Assembly: GCA_016256075.1 (NCBI GenBank)
Contig: SDVU01000569.1
Coordinates: 1 to 12,268, forward strand
DNA length: 12,268 nucleotides
Direction: 5' to 3'
Origin: Dictyocoela muelleri
Lineage: Eukaryota; Microsporidia
A program made the translations under genes and the position numbers. Below, piece by piece: positions 1 to 8,336 of this stretch. Within the stretch, counting starts at the first letter, position 1, and every line of letters starts with the position of its first letter. The notes beneath the pieces are model-generated. The model was not told the origin of the DNA and ran no database searches. It saw only the letters and a program-made list of their open reading frames with translations.

Positions 1-140
1 TAAATAGTAAATATCTGTTATTTAAATTAATTCTTTTTTTTTATAAAATAATTTACACTTTTTAGTTTTTATAACTTTATTTTTTTTAATAATTAATTTT
101 TTTAATAATTTGCTTTGATTTTTAATAAAATTATCCGGTA

Positions 141-205
141 TTTTTACGGATTTTACGACGGAAAAGCAGTCCGTAAAAAACGACTATGGCGTTTTTTCGG
201 ACTGC
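141..205. repeat. GC-rich hairpin with alternative pairing
   Basis: The arm at 166-182 pairs with 190-205 over 16 bp, with one bulged T at 174 and the 7-nt loop 183-189. The middle segment can instead pair leftwards: TTTTTACGGA at 141-150 is the exact complement of 170-179. Three related segments can therefore form two mutually exclusive stems. The C/G content is well above the surroundings. It could be a decayed transposon end, a small foldback, or a structured RNA. No poly-T tract beyond the T6 inside the right arm argues for a specific terminator. Confidence 0.6.
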
Positions 206-666
206 CATATATTAGGTAAATAAATTAAAAGAAAATTTTAATTTTTAAAAGTGTAATATGCGCACTAAAAATAGAAGATTTTTACTCTTGTATATTACTA
301 TTTTAGGAATGGGAAATTAACTATTAATTGAATCACCGCTAATATAACAGCGAGAGCTTTCTAAAAATATATCTTTTATCATTTTTAGATGACCTTTTTT
401 TTTCTAATTATTGGTTATATGGGGGACTCGGTAACTTTTCGTAAATTAATTATATTTCCAAATAACTTATTTTAAAAATAATTGTATTATTTTTTTCTGT
501 TGTAATAAGACTATACATGCATCAATTTGAATTTTTTTATCATTTAAAGGGCTTTAAAAAAATAAACAAATCAAGGAAAATATATACTCCAGATGTCTTA
601 TTTCACTTGATTTAAAAAATTTTCTTTATTTTATTAAATAGAGGGATAAATATTTTACATGGTCAT

Positions 667-690
667 CTCGGGGTGGAGGTAGTAAATTTA
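667..690 (-). promoter_or_regulatory. Orphan microsporidian-type start signal
   Basis: Read on the minus strand, AAATTT is followed about 8 nt later by CCACCCC, then GAG and an ATG whose codon lies at 665-667. This is the same order as the start signals of the giant gene at 7810-7836. The ORF it would start is only ATG ACC ATG TAA, so it is either the relic of a dead gene's start, a chance match, or the start of a transcript with an unrecognised short intron. The resemblance is seen directly; the promoter role is inference. Confidence 0.3.
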
Positions 691-934
691 CTTAATGCAA
701 ATAAGCTATTTTTCCATCTAAATATATCAAAATCCAATTTTTTTTACGAAAATAAACGGTATTTTTTGTTTAATAGCCTTTTAATATATCACATTTTAAA
801 CAATTTGCCATATTAGCATTTTTCTATTATTATTTAATTTATGAAAATTCTAAAAATATATAAACTGCATTAAAATAGAAAAAACTTTACTTTGTAATTC
901 AGGTAGTTCTATGTTTACCCCAAATAAATGTAAA

Positions 935-1232
935 AATTAATATTATTGTTCGAATCGCTAAACAAAAAAAATGGGTAACGACATTAAGCGGTCAATAGCT
1001 ATAGAAATATAGTATTAATATACAGTTGATCCAGTGTGGTTGATTAAGACTTGGTCAGGATGACAATGAAGTGGAAGGGACTCTCTTAGGTGTGGGGATG
1101 AATGCCGAAATGCATCTAAAACAAACAGAATGAAATAAAAAATATATCCAAAACTCTATAGTCACCTTTAACCTGCTATTCATTGGTAAAAATATCATGT
1201 ATGCAGCGATGCTTCTAGGCAACTTAGGAGTG
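935..1232 (-). repeat. Dispersed repeat, copy A (inverted relative to copy B)
   Basis: Read on the minus strand this segment is collinear with 8032-8336 on the plus strand. Shared blocks in order are CTAAG.TG.CTA near 1213-1229, an A.TATAG...TTTT block followed by ATTTCA and CTGTTTT, an exact 16-mer TGATTAAGACTTGGTC at 1041-1056, TCTATAG.TATTG, and AGCGAT..TTCGAAC...AATATTAA at 937-960. Overall similarity looks like roughly 65-70 percent by eye, so the pair is old. A short ORF on the minus strand here is not conserved in copy B, so I do not call it a gene. The ends are not well defined and the family is unknown. Confidence 0.6.
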
Positions 1233-1470
1233 TCATACAACTTGAAAAAAATGACTGTAAGACTAAACTTGGTGGGATGTCTCTGAGTTGTATATTATGG
1301 ATATTATTGGCATTTAAAATTGCATTTATAGGTCTCGACGTTCTGTATTAAATGTAAAAAAAACTATAATAAAATCAAAATTTTAAATAAACCAACTTAA
1401 AATTATTTACCTTATTGATTTTTAATAGAAAAATTAATTATTTCATAATCATCATGTACTTACTACTCAC

Positions 1471-4400
1471 TCATAATTCTAAGGCCTTATCAATTAATTT
1501 CAAATATAAAATTTTCTCCTCATCAGCCTTCAATATTAATTTTTTTATTGTTTTTAAACAACAAAAAGAAAGGCTCCTTAATTCACTTTCAAATACACAT
1601 CTAAGTAATAAGAATAATACTTCTTTAATATATTTAAAATCATAACTATCATCATTATTTTCATATTCTTTATTATTTTCATATTCTTGATTATTTTTAT
1701 ATTCCTGATTATTTTCATAATCATTATTATTTTTATAATCTTTAATTTCATATTCTTGATTACTTTCATAATCATTATTATTTTTATAATCATTATTATT
1801 TTTATAATCTTTAATTTCATATCCTTTATTATTTTTATATTCTTGATTACTTTCATAATCATTATTATTTTTATAATTATTATTATTTTTATAATCTTTA
1901 ATTTCATATCCTTTATTATTTTTATATTCTTGATTACTTTCATATTTTTGCTTATGTTTATATTCTTGATTACCTTCATATTTTTGCTTATGTTTATATT
2001 CTTGATTACCTTCATATTCTTGATTATTTTTGTAATCTTTAATTTCATTTCTTCGATCTGTATTTTTTAATTCCAAATCAACATTTAAATTTTCCCAGAT
2101 CTCAATAACATCTCTAAGTCTTATCAAATCAATTCTTTCAACAGTTTTTTTCTTCAGAATAAATTCAACAAGTTCTTTTAAATAAAATTCATCATGACTT
2201 TTAATCAAAAATAATTTATCAAATGGTATTTTTAACTCTTTAATTGATTTATAATCAGTATTATCAAATACCTTTTGTATTATTGAATTAAGAATTCCAT
2301 AGTCCGGAATTACATCTTCAATAAAATAATTATTTGTAAATTGATTATAATTATTAAAATTAGAATTTCCAAATTTACCTCTTTGTAAATCTTTTAAATA
2401 CCAATAACAGAACTCCCAATTTTTCCTCAAAACTTCTTTTTCTATCTCGATATTACCTTTTATTTTAATTTCAATCCTTTTATTTCTTTTAATTGACTCT
2501 AAATAAATTAAATTTTTCTCTTCATCATTCATAAATTTGATCAAACTCTGATCTTTATTTAATGAATATATTTCAAAAGGTAATTGTTTCGCAAATAAAT
2601 TGAGATTATTAAAATTGATATTAAAATTTTCATTATTGGAACTATCATTATTATTTTCGTGATTATTAAAACTATCATTATTATTTTCTTGATTATTAAA
2701 AATATCATTATTATTATCATTTTCATCATTTTTAAAATAATTTTTATGATTAATAAATTCATCAATAAATCTCAAATAATCGCCTCCCTCAAAAATATAT
2801 TTAAAATACTTTTCTTTAAATTCATCATGTACAATCAAATAATTTAAAATTTCAAATTCATTATTAACAATTGAATAATCGAAAGCCTCATTTAAAAATT
2901 TATTATTCCGAATTGATATTAAGAACATTCTTTTTATCAATAAAGGATTATTTTTTGCGTAATCATAATCATCTTTAAAATCAATTTTATTATCATCTTT
3001 ATAATCATCGTTACAATCAACTTTACAATCATCTTTACAACCATCTTTATAATCATCTTTATAATCATTTTTATAATCATTTTTATTATCATTTTTACAA
3101 TTATTTTTATTATCATTTTTATAATTCTTTTTATTTATTTTCATAATAATTTTTAGATATTCAACAACAACTTCGTCGTATTTAATCACAATTTCTTCAA
3201 TTGAACTGTTAAATTCATCGTTATCAATATAAATTGAAAAAATAAATTTATAAACATTTCTGAGGAGATTAAGAGGTGTTGTTAATGGTTTATTATCAAT
3301 CGATTTTTCTATATTATAATCTTTATTAGTAACTTCTTTATGATCAATAATTTCGTTTTTCGATTTATCACTAACTTTTTCATCATCGTCACAATCATTT
3401 TTAACTTTATTTCTATTTTTAAAGTTATTATCAAAAATCTCCTCAGCTAAAATTCTTATTTTTTGAGTACTATCGTGTTTTAAAATAAATAAAATAGCCA
3501 ATGCTCTTTTATTAATATTATTAACAAATAAATTAATCAAGATTGATTTCAAACTCCAATTGTTTATCAATTTGTCAATAAAAAGATTTAAATTTGATTG
3601 TGATATTTTTATCCTTCTGAATATTTCAATCAAGAAGGAAGTTAAATCTTTTAATTTTAATCCATCGTTTGTAAAATCCTTATTAAATTTGTTATCATAA
3701 TTAAATTTATCGTTATTTAATTTGTTATGGTTATTAAAAGTGTTATCATTATTGAATTTTTCGTAATTAAATTTATCATTAAAAGTGCTATTATTATTAA
3801 ATCTATCATTAAAAGTGTTATCATTATTGAATTTATCGTCATTAAATTTGTCTTTATTATTAACTTTATCTAAAATATTAAATTTATCTAAAATATTCAA
3901 AATATAGGGAATGAAAATATTTGTATCTTTATAAAGTGTTATATTGTTAATCATGAATATTAAAAATTTGCGGTTAATAAAATTGTTACTATTTTGATCA
4001 TTATTTATTATCATTTCTTTTAAAATTCTTTCTCTTCTCTTTTCATTTGTTAATTTCAAAATTGTTGTTAAGATTTTTGAATATTTAGGGTTTTCAATGT
4101 TATTTAAAAGCAAGTCAATATAACCATCAATCATTTGATTATATTTTAATATTTTATTGTTATCAGTGTTTATGCCGTTATTGTTTTCATTTTTTATATT
4201 GTTATTAATATCATTATTAATATTATTCTTTTTTTCATTTTTCTTAACACCTTCAACATTAATAATCAATGACTCGTAATTACGTTCAATATCAAAATCG
4301 ATAAAATTCTTCAAAACTATAAAACTATCATTTTCATTTAAATTATCAATCTTTTTAATAACCAAATCGAAAAATTCTATTAAATGAAGTTTATCACAAA

Positions 4401-7400
4401 TAATTGATATTCTTTCAAATAGATAAATATTGTTATTATTTATATTTTTTAATAACAAGTTTATTATTAAGAATAAGGAGTATTTGTCAAGTTTGTAATT
4501 GAATTGATGGTTATAAAGAGTTGATAATGTTAATTTATATGTTGCTGATGAGTTATATGCTGCTGACGAGTTATATGTTACTGATGAGTTATATGCTGCT
4601 GATGAGTTATATGCTGCTGATGAGTTATTATTAATTAGTGATCTATTTTCTCCTTTCTTAGAGTCTTTATATGTTATTTCCGAATCATTTAATGAATCAA
4701 TCACCATATCCTTTATCAATTGAACATCGGGACTTATAATTTCTATTTCTTTTAACTTTGATAAACACAAGATCGATATTTTAGGATTTATATTGTTCAA
4801 CAAATCAATCAATAATTTTGAAAGAGGGATTTTATTAAAGGGATGGAGATTAATAATTGATATTTCTGATATTATTATTGAAATTTTATTTATCAGGTGT
4901 TGATAATCATTATTAGTCTTTATAATATTTTCATTGAAATTTATCTTTTTATTATAATTATTGTCTTTATAACCATTATTATACTTGTTATTATCATTAT
5001 ATTTAAAATTATCTTTAAAATTGTATTCAAAATTTCTTTTATATTCATCAACAAAACAACTTAATCTATAAATAATTACATTCATAAATAATTTATCTTT
5101 AAAATGAATTTTAAAAATATTTTTTAACCTATCATCACTAAATGATAAAATGAATTCAAAATTATCATAAATGATTCTTTGGGAATGAGTTTTTCTTATT
5201 AATAAGATATAGTAAAGAAGCGTTTTATCGTTATTATTGTTTTTATCATTTATGCTTTTATTATCGTTGTTTTTATCACCGATATTTTCATTATTAATGG
5301 CTTTATTATTGTTTTCATTAAGGAAGTGTTCATCTTTGTTAATGACTTTATTAATATTTATATTTAAATATTCATCATATTTATCATCAATTGCTATTTT
5401 ATAAAATATATTATGATCATAAAAATCATTATTAAAATTATCTTCATGAATTAATTTACAATTACCATCTTCAGAAAGATCATGAATAAAATTATCATTA
5501 TTAAAATTATCATTATTAAAATTGTCATTATTAAAATTATTCTTAACAAACTCAATCACTCTATTAACGATAATTCCTTCTTCAATAGAACATTTATTGT
5601 TTCTTTTACTATTTAAAAATATTTTAATAAAATTATTATTATTTATTAAGAATGTTTCTAAATAATTATATTTTTTATTTTCAATTAAATAAGAATAAGT
5701 TTGGCATGATGGTATTTTTAAAAAATTTGTTAATTGTGATGATTTTGTGGTGAAAAAGAAATTTAAAAGATCTTTAATTGTTGAATTTGTTGGTTTTAAG
5801 AGATCAGTAATGAAATTGATGTTATAAATGTGATTATCAATTTTATTAGTATCAATTTCATTATTTTGATTTTGAATTTGATTATCAATTTCATCATTTT
5901 GATTATTTTCAATTTGATTTTTAATTTTATTTTTTTCATTGACTATCTTTTCAACATACTTATTAATAATTTCTTCTAATAATTCTAATTTATAATTATC
6001 CTTAAAATAGTCATTTTTCATTTTGAAATAAACATTGAGGAGTTCTTTCAATGAATAATTATTGATTGCATATTTTTTTATATATGATTTATAGGATCTA
6101 TAAGAAAGTAATTCATCGATGGTGATATTTTTATTATCACAAAGATCATTATTTTGTGCATTATTGTTGGAAACTTTATCATTTTCATCACAATTTATAT
6201 ATTTTTTCTCATTTTCAATGATGCTGATAATATTTTTATCTACAAATTCAATTAATAATTTATAATAATCCACAAAATATTTTTCATTCTTAATTAAATA
6301 ATTCCAAAGAGTGTAATTGACAATTCGTGATTTAAATTTGTTATTCAGAATTATAATTTCTAAAATTTTTGGGAAATTGTTTTCAATTGACAGAATTTTA
6401 ATTATTTTTGATAATAAGAAGTTACCTGATTTTCTTTTAATGAGGAATTTGATTGTTTCCTTTGAGATGTCATTGATATTTATAGTTGGTTTATTATTAT
6501 TGATTATTGAATAGATTTGTTTAGATGAATTAACAATTTTAGATTTGAGTAACTTTTGTATTTCTTTATCAATAAAATCATTTTCATTTTCAATATAGTT
6601 AAGATAAAATTTATATTCATAATCAAGTCCAATTTCATTAATAACAAACAGTGAGTCACTTATATTATAATTAAAAGGATCAAATTCTATGTATAAATGT
6701 TTTTTAAAGTTTTGTATTTGCATGAAGTAAATAAATTTTTCTTTATCTTCAAAGAGTCTATGCAATTTAGTAATTTTTATTTTTTTATATTTTAATTTTT
6801 TTATTGTCAGAGGGAAGTCTCGGTAATTTAATTTTGATTTTATGCAGCAATTATCATTGTTGGAATTATCAATAGAGTTATTAATATCACCATAAACGGA
6901 TTTATTACTATTATTATAGTTATTATTATTTTCTTTAAGTGCACATTCACAAAAAAATAAATTAATAAAGTCATTCGGTAATAAATTGTAATACATTGAA
7001 AGAAACTTATCTATTTTTTTGACAATTATTATTTTTGAATTAATGAAATCTAATAATGATTTTAAGTTTACTTTTTTATATTCAATTTCAAATATTCCAT
7101 TTTCAAGTTTAGTGAATAGGAGGTTTAATTTTTTTGAGTCTGGTAAGAGTGATGGTGGGATTTGTAGCAGTTCTGTTATTTTATAGTTTTTTAGAAAATC
7201 ATCGGATATTAAGAATTCATTATCAAAATTATTGTTTTTAACATTATTGTTTTTAACATCATTGATCTTTTTATCATCATTGTTTTTAACATTATTGTTT
7301 TTAACATTATTGTTTTTTTCTGTATCTTTATTTAAATCTCTGATATAATTTTTTATCATCTCAAAATAAATTTCTTCTTCTTTACTTTTCTGTTTATGCG

Positions 7401-7809
7401 ATAAAAGTATTTTTATATCTTGCATAAATTTTTGGTTATTTCTGTTATTTTCTAATTTTAATGCAATTTTTTGTAATATAATTGTGTTCTGCGTTATTGA
7501 AAATAAATTAATTAAATTTGGAATTGTTAAAAGGTTGAATAAATATTCATTATCTTTGTTAATATTGTCATTTATATTGTCTTTAATATTATCTTTGTCA
7601 ATATTATCCTGTAAATTATATCTATTATTATCTTTCCCAGAATCAGCCTTAATAAACTCATTAATTATAAATAATTGAATGTGTTGATCTATAATTAATG
7701 ATGAAAGTTTTTTATTGTTTTTCAAAATATATTGTGTTTGATTGAATGATTTGGTTTTGAATATTTTTTGTATTTTTTTGAATTTTTGAACAATTGTTAG
7801 TTGATCCAT
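1471..7809 (-). CDS. Giant Asn-rich, predicted helical-repeat protein of unknown function
   Basis: A single uninterrupted ORF of 2112 residues, ending in TGA. I choose the ATG at 7807-7809: the frame stays open four codons further only through a TTG, and the AAATTT and CCC-type signals sit immediately before this ATG. No catalytic motif, signal peptide, clear membrane segment or zinc finger is visible. Leu/Ile/Lys-rich segments that look alpha-helical alternate with low-complexity inserts, roughly at residues 54-85, 160-202, 289-316, 532-559, 627-654, 755-779, 822-866, 920-964, 1062-1091, 1187-1226, 1314-1386, 1460-1504, 1560-1620, 1689-1732 and 1920-2057. Several helical segments resemble HEAT/armadillo repeats, for example LLIDLLNNINPKISILCLSKL, LAILFILKHDSTQKIRILA and the last 45 residues. 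A large scaffold such as Utp10/HEATR1 would fit size and fold, but I found no decisive match and assign no name. The insert lengths all keep frame, so the gene is probably expressed and selected. Confidence 0.85.
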   Translation of the reverse strand: MDQLTIVQKFKKIQKIFKTKSFNQTQYILKNNKKLSSLIIDQHIQLFIINEFIKADSGKDNNRYNLQDNIDKDNIKDNINDNINKDNEYLFNLLTIPNLINLFSITQNTIILQKIALKLENNRNNQKFMQDIKILLSHKQKSKEEEIYFEMIKNYIRDLNKDTEKNNNVKNNNVKNNDDKKINDVKNNNVKNNNFDNEFLISDDFLKNYKITELLQIPPSLLPDSKKLNLLFTKLENGIFEIEYKKVNLKSLLDFINSKIIIVKKIDKFLSMYYNLLPNDFINLFFCECALKENNNNYNNSNKSVYGDINNSIDNSNNDNCCIKSKLNYRDFPLTIKKLKYKKIKITKLHRLFEDKEKFIYFMQIQNFKKHLYIEFDPFNYNISDSLFVINEIGLDYEYKFYLNYIENENDFIDKEIQKLLKSKIVNSSKQIYSIINNNKPTININDISKETIKFLIKRKSGNFLLSKIIKILSIENNFPKILEIIILNNKFKSRIVNYTLWNYLIKNEKYFVDYYKLLIEFVDKNIISIIENEKKYINCDENDKVSNNNAQNNDLCDNKNITIDELLSYRSYKSYIKKYAINNYSLKELLNVYFKMKNDYFKDNYKLELLEEIINKYVEKIVNEKNKIKNQIENNQNDEIDNQIQNQNNEIDTNKIDNHIYNINFITDLLKPTNSTIKDLLNFFFTTKSSQLTNFLKIPSCQTYSYLIENKKYNYLETFLINNNNFIKIFLNSKRNNKCSIEEGIIVNRVIEFVKNNFNNDNFNNDNFNNDNFIHDLSEDGNCKLIHEDNFNNDFYDHNIFYKIAIDDKYDEYLNININKVINKDEHFLNENNNKAINNENIGDKNNDNKSINDKNNNNDKTLLYYILLIRKTHSQRIIYDNFEFILSFSDDRLKNIFKIHFKDKLFMNVIIYRLSCFVDEYKRNFEYNFKDNFKYNDNNKYNNGYKDNNYNKKINFNENIIKTNNDYQHLINKISIIISEISIINLHPFNKIPLSKLLIDLLNNINPKISILCLSKLKEIEIISPDVQLIKDMVIDSLNDSEITYKDSKKGENRSLINNNSSAAYNSSAAYNSSVTYNSSAAYNSSATYKLTLSTLYNHQFNYKLDKYSLFLIINLLLKNINNNNIYLFERISIICDKLHLIEFFDLVIKKIDNLNENDSFIVLKNFIDFDIERNYESLIINVEGVKKNEKKNNINNDINNNIKNENNNGINTDNNKILKYNQMIDGYIDLLLNNIENPKYSKILTTILKLTNEKRRERILKEMIINNDQNSNNFINRKFLIFMINNITLYKDTNIFIPYILNILDKFNILDKVNNKDKFNDDKFNNDNTFNDRFNNNSTFNDKFNYEKFNNDNTFNNHNKLNNDKFNYDNKFNKDFTNDGLKLKDLTSFLIEIFRRIKISQSNLNLFIDKLINNWSLKSILINLFVNNINKRALAILFILKHDSTQKIRILAEEIFDNNFKNRNKVKNDCDDDEKVSDKSKNEIIDHKEVTNKDYNIEKSIDNKPLTTPLNLLRNVYKFIFSIYIDNDEFNSSIEEIVIKYDEVVVEYLKIIMKINKKNYKNDNKNNCKNDNKNDYKNDYKDDYKDGCKDDCKVDCNDDYKDDNKIDFKDDYDYAKNNPLLIKRMFLISIRNNKFLNEAFDYSIVNNEFEILNYLIVHDEFKEKYFKYIFEGGDYLRFIDEFINHKNYFKNDENDNNNDIFNNQENNNDSFNNHENNNDSSNNENFNINFNNLNLFAKQLPFEIYSLNKDQSLIKFMNDEEKNLIYLESIKRNKRIEIKIKGNIEIEKEVLRKNWEFCYWYLKDLQRGKFGNSNFNNYNQFTNNYFIEDVIPDYGILNSIIQKVFDNTDYKSIKELKIPFDKLFLIKSHDEFYLKELVEFILKKKTVERIDLIRLRDVIEIWENLNVDLELKNTDRRNEIKDYKNNQEYEGNQEYKHKQKYEGNQEYKHKQKYESNQEYKNNKGYEIKDYKNNNNYKNNNDYESNQEYKNNKGYEIKDYKNNNDYKNNNDYESNQEYEIKDYKNNNDYENNQEYKNNQEYENNKEYENNDDSYDFKYIKEVLFLLLRCVFESELRSLSFCCLKTIKKLILKADEEKILYLKLIDKALEL
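1642..2046 (-). repeat. In-frame hexad tandem array near the C-terminus of the giant protein
   Basis: About residues 1922-2056. The basic unit is six residues ending in Tyr, of the form [KE][NSGH][NK]xxY, for example KNNQEY, EGNQEY and KHKQKY, from 18-bp DNA units. It is built up at higher levels: a 12-residue unit (EGNQEY+KHKQKY, 36 bp) occurs about twice. A 29-residue unit (87 bp), containing NQEYKNNKGYEIKDY, occurs twice in full and once in part. The array is hydrophilic, strongly charged and regularly spaced in Tyr. It ends about 45 residues before a final helical HEAT-like segment. Antisense ORFs over it are only shadows of the repeat. Confidence 0.85.
2615..2745 (-). repeat. In-frame 30-bp tandem repeat (Asn-rich decapeptide)
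   Basis: About residues 1689-1732 of the giant protein. A ten-residue unit of the form NN[QH]ENNNDS[FS] is present about two and a half times, flanked by looser Asn/Asp-rich sequence. On the plus strand the 30-bp period shows as repeated GATTATTAAAA..ATCATTATTATTTTC blocks. Confidence 0.7.
2975..3125 (-). repeat. In-frame 12-bp tandem repeat (tetrapeptide K[DN]D[YNC])
   Basis: About residues 1562-1612 of the giant protein. Around twelve four-residue units alternate KND, KDD and KVD with Tyr, Asn or Cys at the fourth place. The plus strand reads as repeats of ATAATCATCTTT. The occasional Cys comes from single-base variants of the Tyr codon rather than from a metal site. Confidence 0.75.
3655..3870 (-). 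repeat. Phe/Asn/Asp-rich imperfect repeat block
   Basis: About residues 1314-1386 of the giant protein. Irregular repeats of [KR]FN[ND]D and TFND, such as KFNNDNTFND, are present. The regular Phe spacing resembles disordered linkers with short hydrophobic stickers. Period and copy number are not constant. Confidence 0.6.
4537..4626 (-). repeat. Five exact-length 18-bp units coding NSS(A/V)(A/T)Y
   Basis: Residues 1062-1091 of the giant protein are five consecutive hexapeptides: NSSAAY, NSSAAY, NSSVTY, NSSAAY, NSSATY. The units are nearly identical in DNA, so the array is young compared with the Asn-rich inserts. Its composition (Ser, Ala, Thr, Tyr) differs sharply from the rest of the protein. 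Copy number probably varies between strains. Confidence 0.9.
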
Positions 7810-7836
7810 TGGGGTGGGCAAATAATTTTTAAATTT
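7810..7836 (-). promoter_or_regulatory. CCC-type and AAATTT-type start signals of the giant gene
   Basis: On the minus strand CCCACCCC (7811-7818) lies one base before the ATG, and AAATTT (7831-7836) lies 22 nt before it. CCC- or GGG-like motifs close to the start codon, with AAATTT-like motifs upstream, are established signals in microsporidian genes, which have very short 5' leaders. C-runs are rare in this window, so their position here supports both the chosen start and the lineage. Confidence 0.7.
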
Positions 7837-8031
7837 AATTACTTATTTAAATTAGATCGGATTATTATTCATAATGGTTATGTTAAGCAGTGACGGGTGT
7901 AATTAATTTTCATTAAAAAATTAGAGTAAAATTATTGTATAATGTTAATAATACTCATGATTTTTACCCGAATAGTTGTCTTCCACATGGTATTATATCT
8001 TTGTTCTAGGTATTCAAATTTTAGATCAATA

Positions 8032-8336
8032 CTAAGGTGTCTAAAGGTCCATTTGTGTACATTATTTTCGTTTTTTGATAATCCGCCGTATAAATGCAAT
8101 TATAGCCCCTTTTCGTGATATTTAATTTCACTACTGTTTTTTGTCGAGATCTTTAGCCACACTCATTCACATATCAAGGTGAACTACTGCTTTTTACCAT
8201 AAAAGATTAGACCAAGTCTTAATCAGCAACAGGAACAACTGTAAATTACTCTATAGTTCTATAGTTATTGGACGATTAAGGTCATCTCTTAATATTTGAT
8301 AAATGACATCAGCGATATTCGAACCACAATATTAAA
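8032..8336 (+). repeat. Dispersed repeat, copy B
   Basis: The plus strand here is collinear with the minus strand of 935-1232; the shared blocks are given under copy A. The exact 16-mer GACCAAGTCTTAATCA lies at 8210-8225. Read on the minus strand, both copies begin or end near a GGTTCGAAT-like sequence (here at 8318-8327). In copy A this fits the RNA polymerase III B-box pattern, but no convincing A-box precedes it. No coding potential is shared between the copies. Confidence 0.6.

Larger units (their letters stand above)
1..935. other. Intergenic region, no gene seen
   Basis: AT-rich sequence with stops in all frames and no recognisable coding remnant, tRNA or rRNA. It holds the GC-rich hairpin at 166-205 and the promoter-like signal at 667-690, listed separately. 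A weaker imperfect stem lies at 253-298, with arms GTAATAT and ATATTAC and an inner AAAAAT/ATTTTT pair. Nothing else stands out. Confidence 0.7.

Noticed and set aside
940-965. A tRNA gene based on the GTTCGAATC T-loop-like sequence
   Set aside because: The T-stem pairs only partly, and no acceptor or anticodon stem can be drawn around it.
1055-1240. 61-codon minus-strand ORF
   Set aside because: It lies inside the dispersed repeat, and the matching region of copy B does not keep the frame.
1578-2070. ORFs in other frames and on the plus strand over the C-terminal array
   Set aside because: They are low-complexity Ile/Phe/Lys strings produced by reading the tandem repeat out of frame, with no start signal or family features.
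7819-7821. Start of the giant protein at an upstream TTG
   Set aside because: TTG starts are not expected in a eukaryote, and the four extra codons are exactly the CCC-type signal before the ATG.
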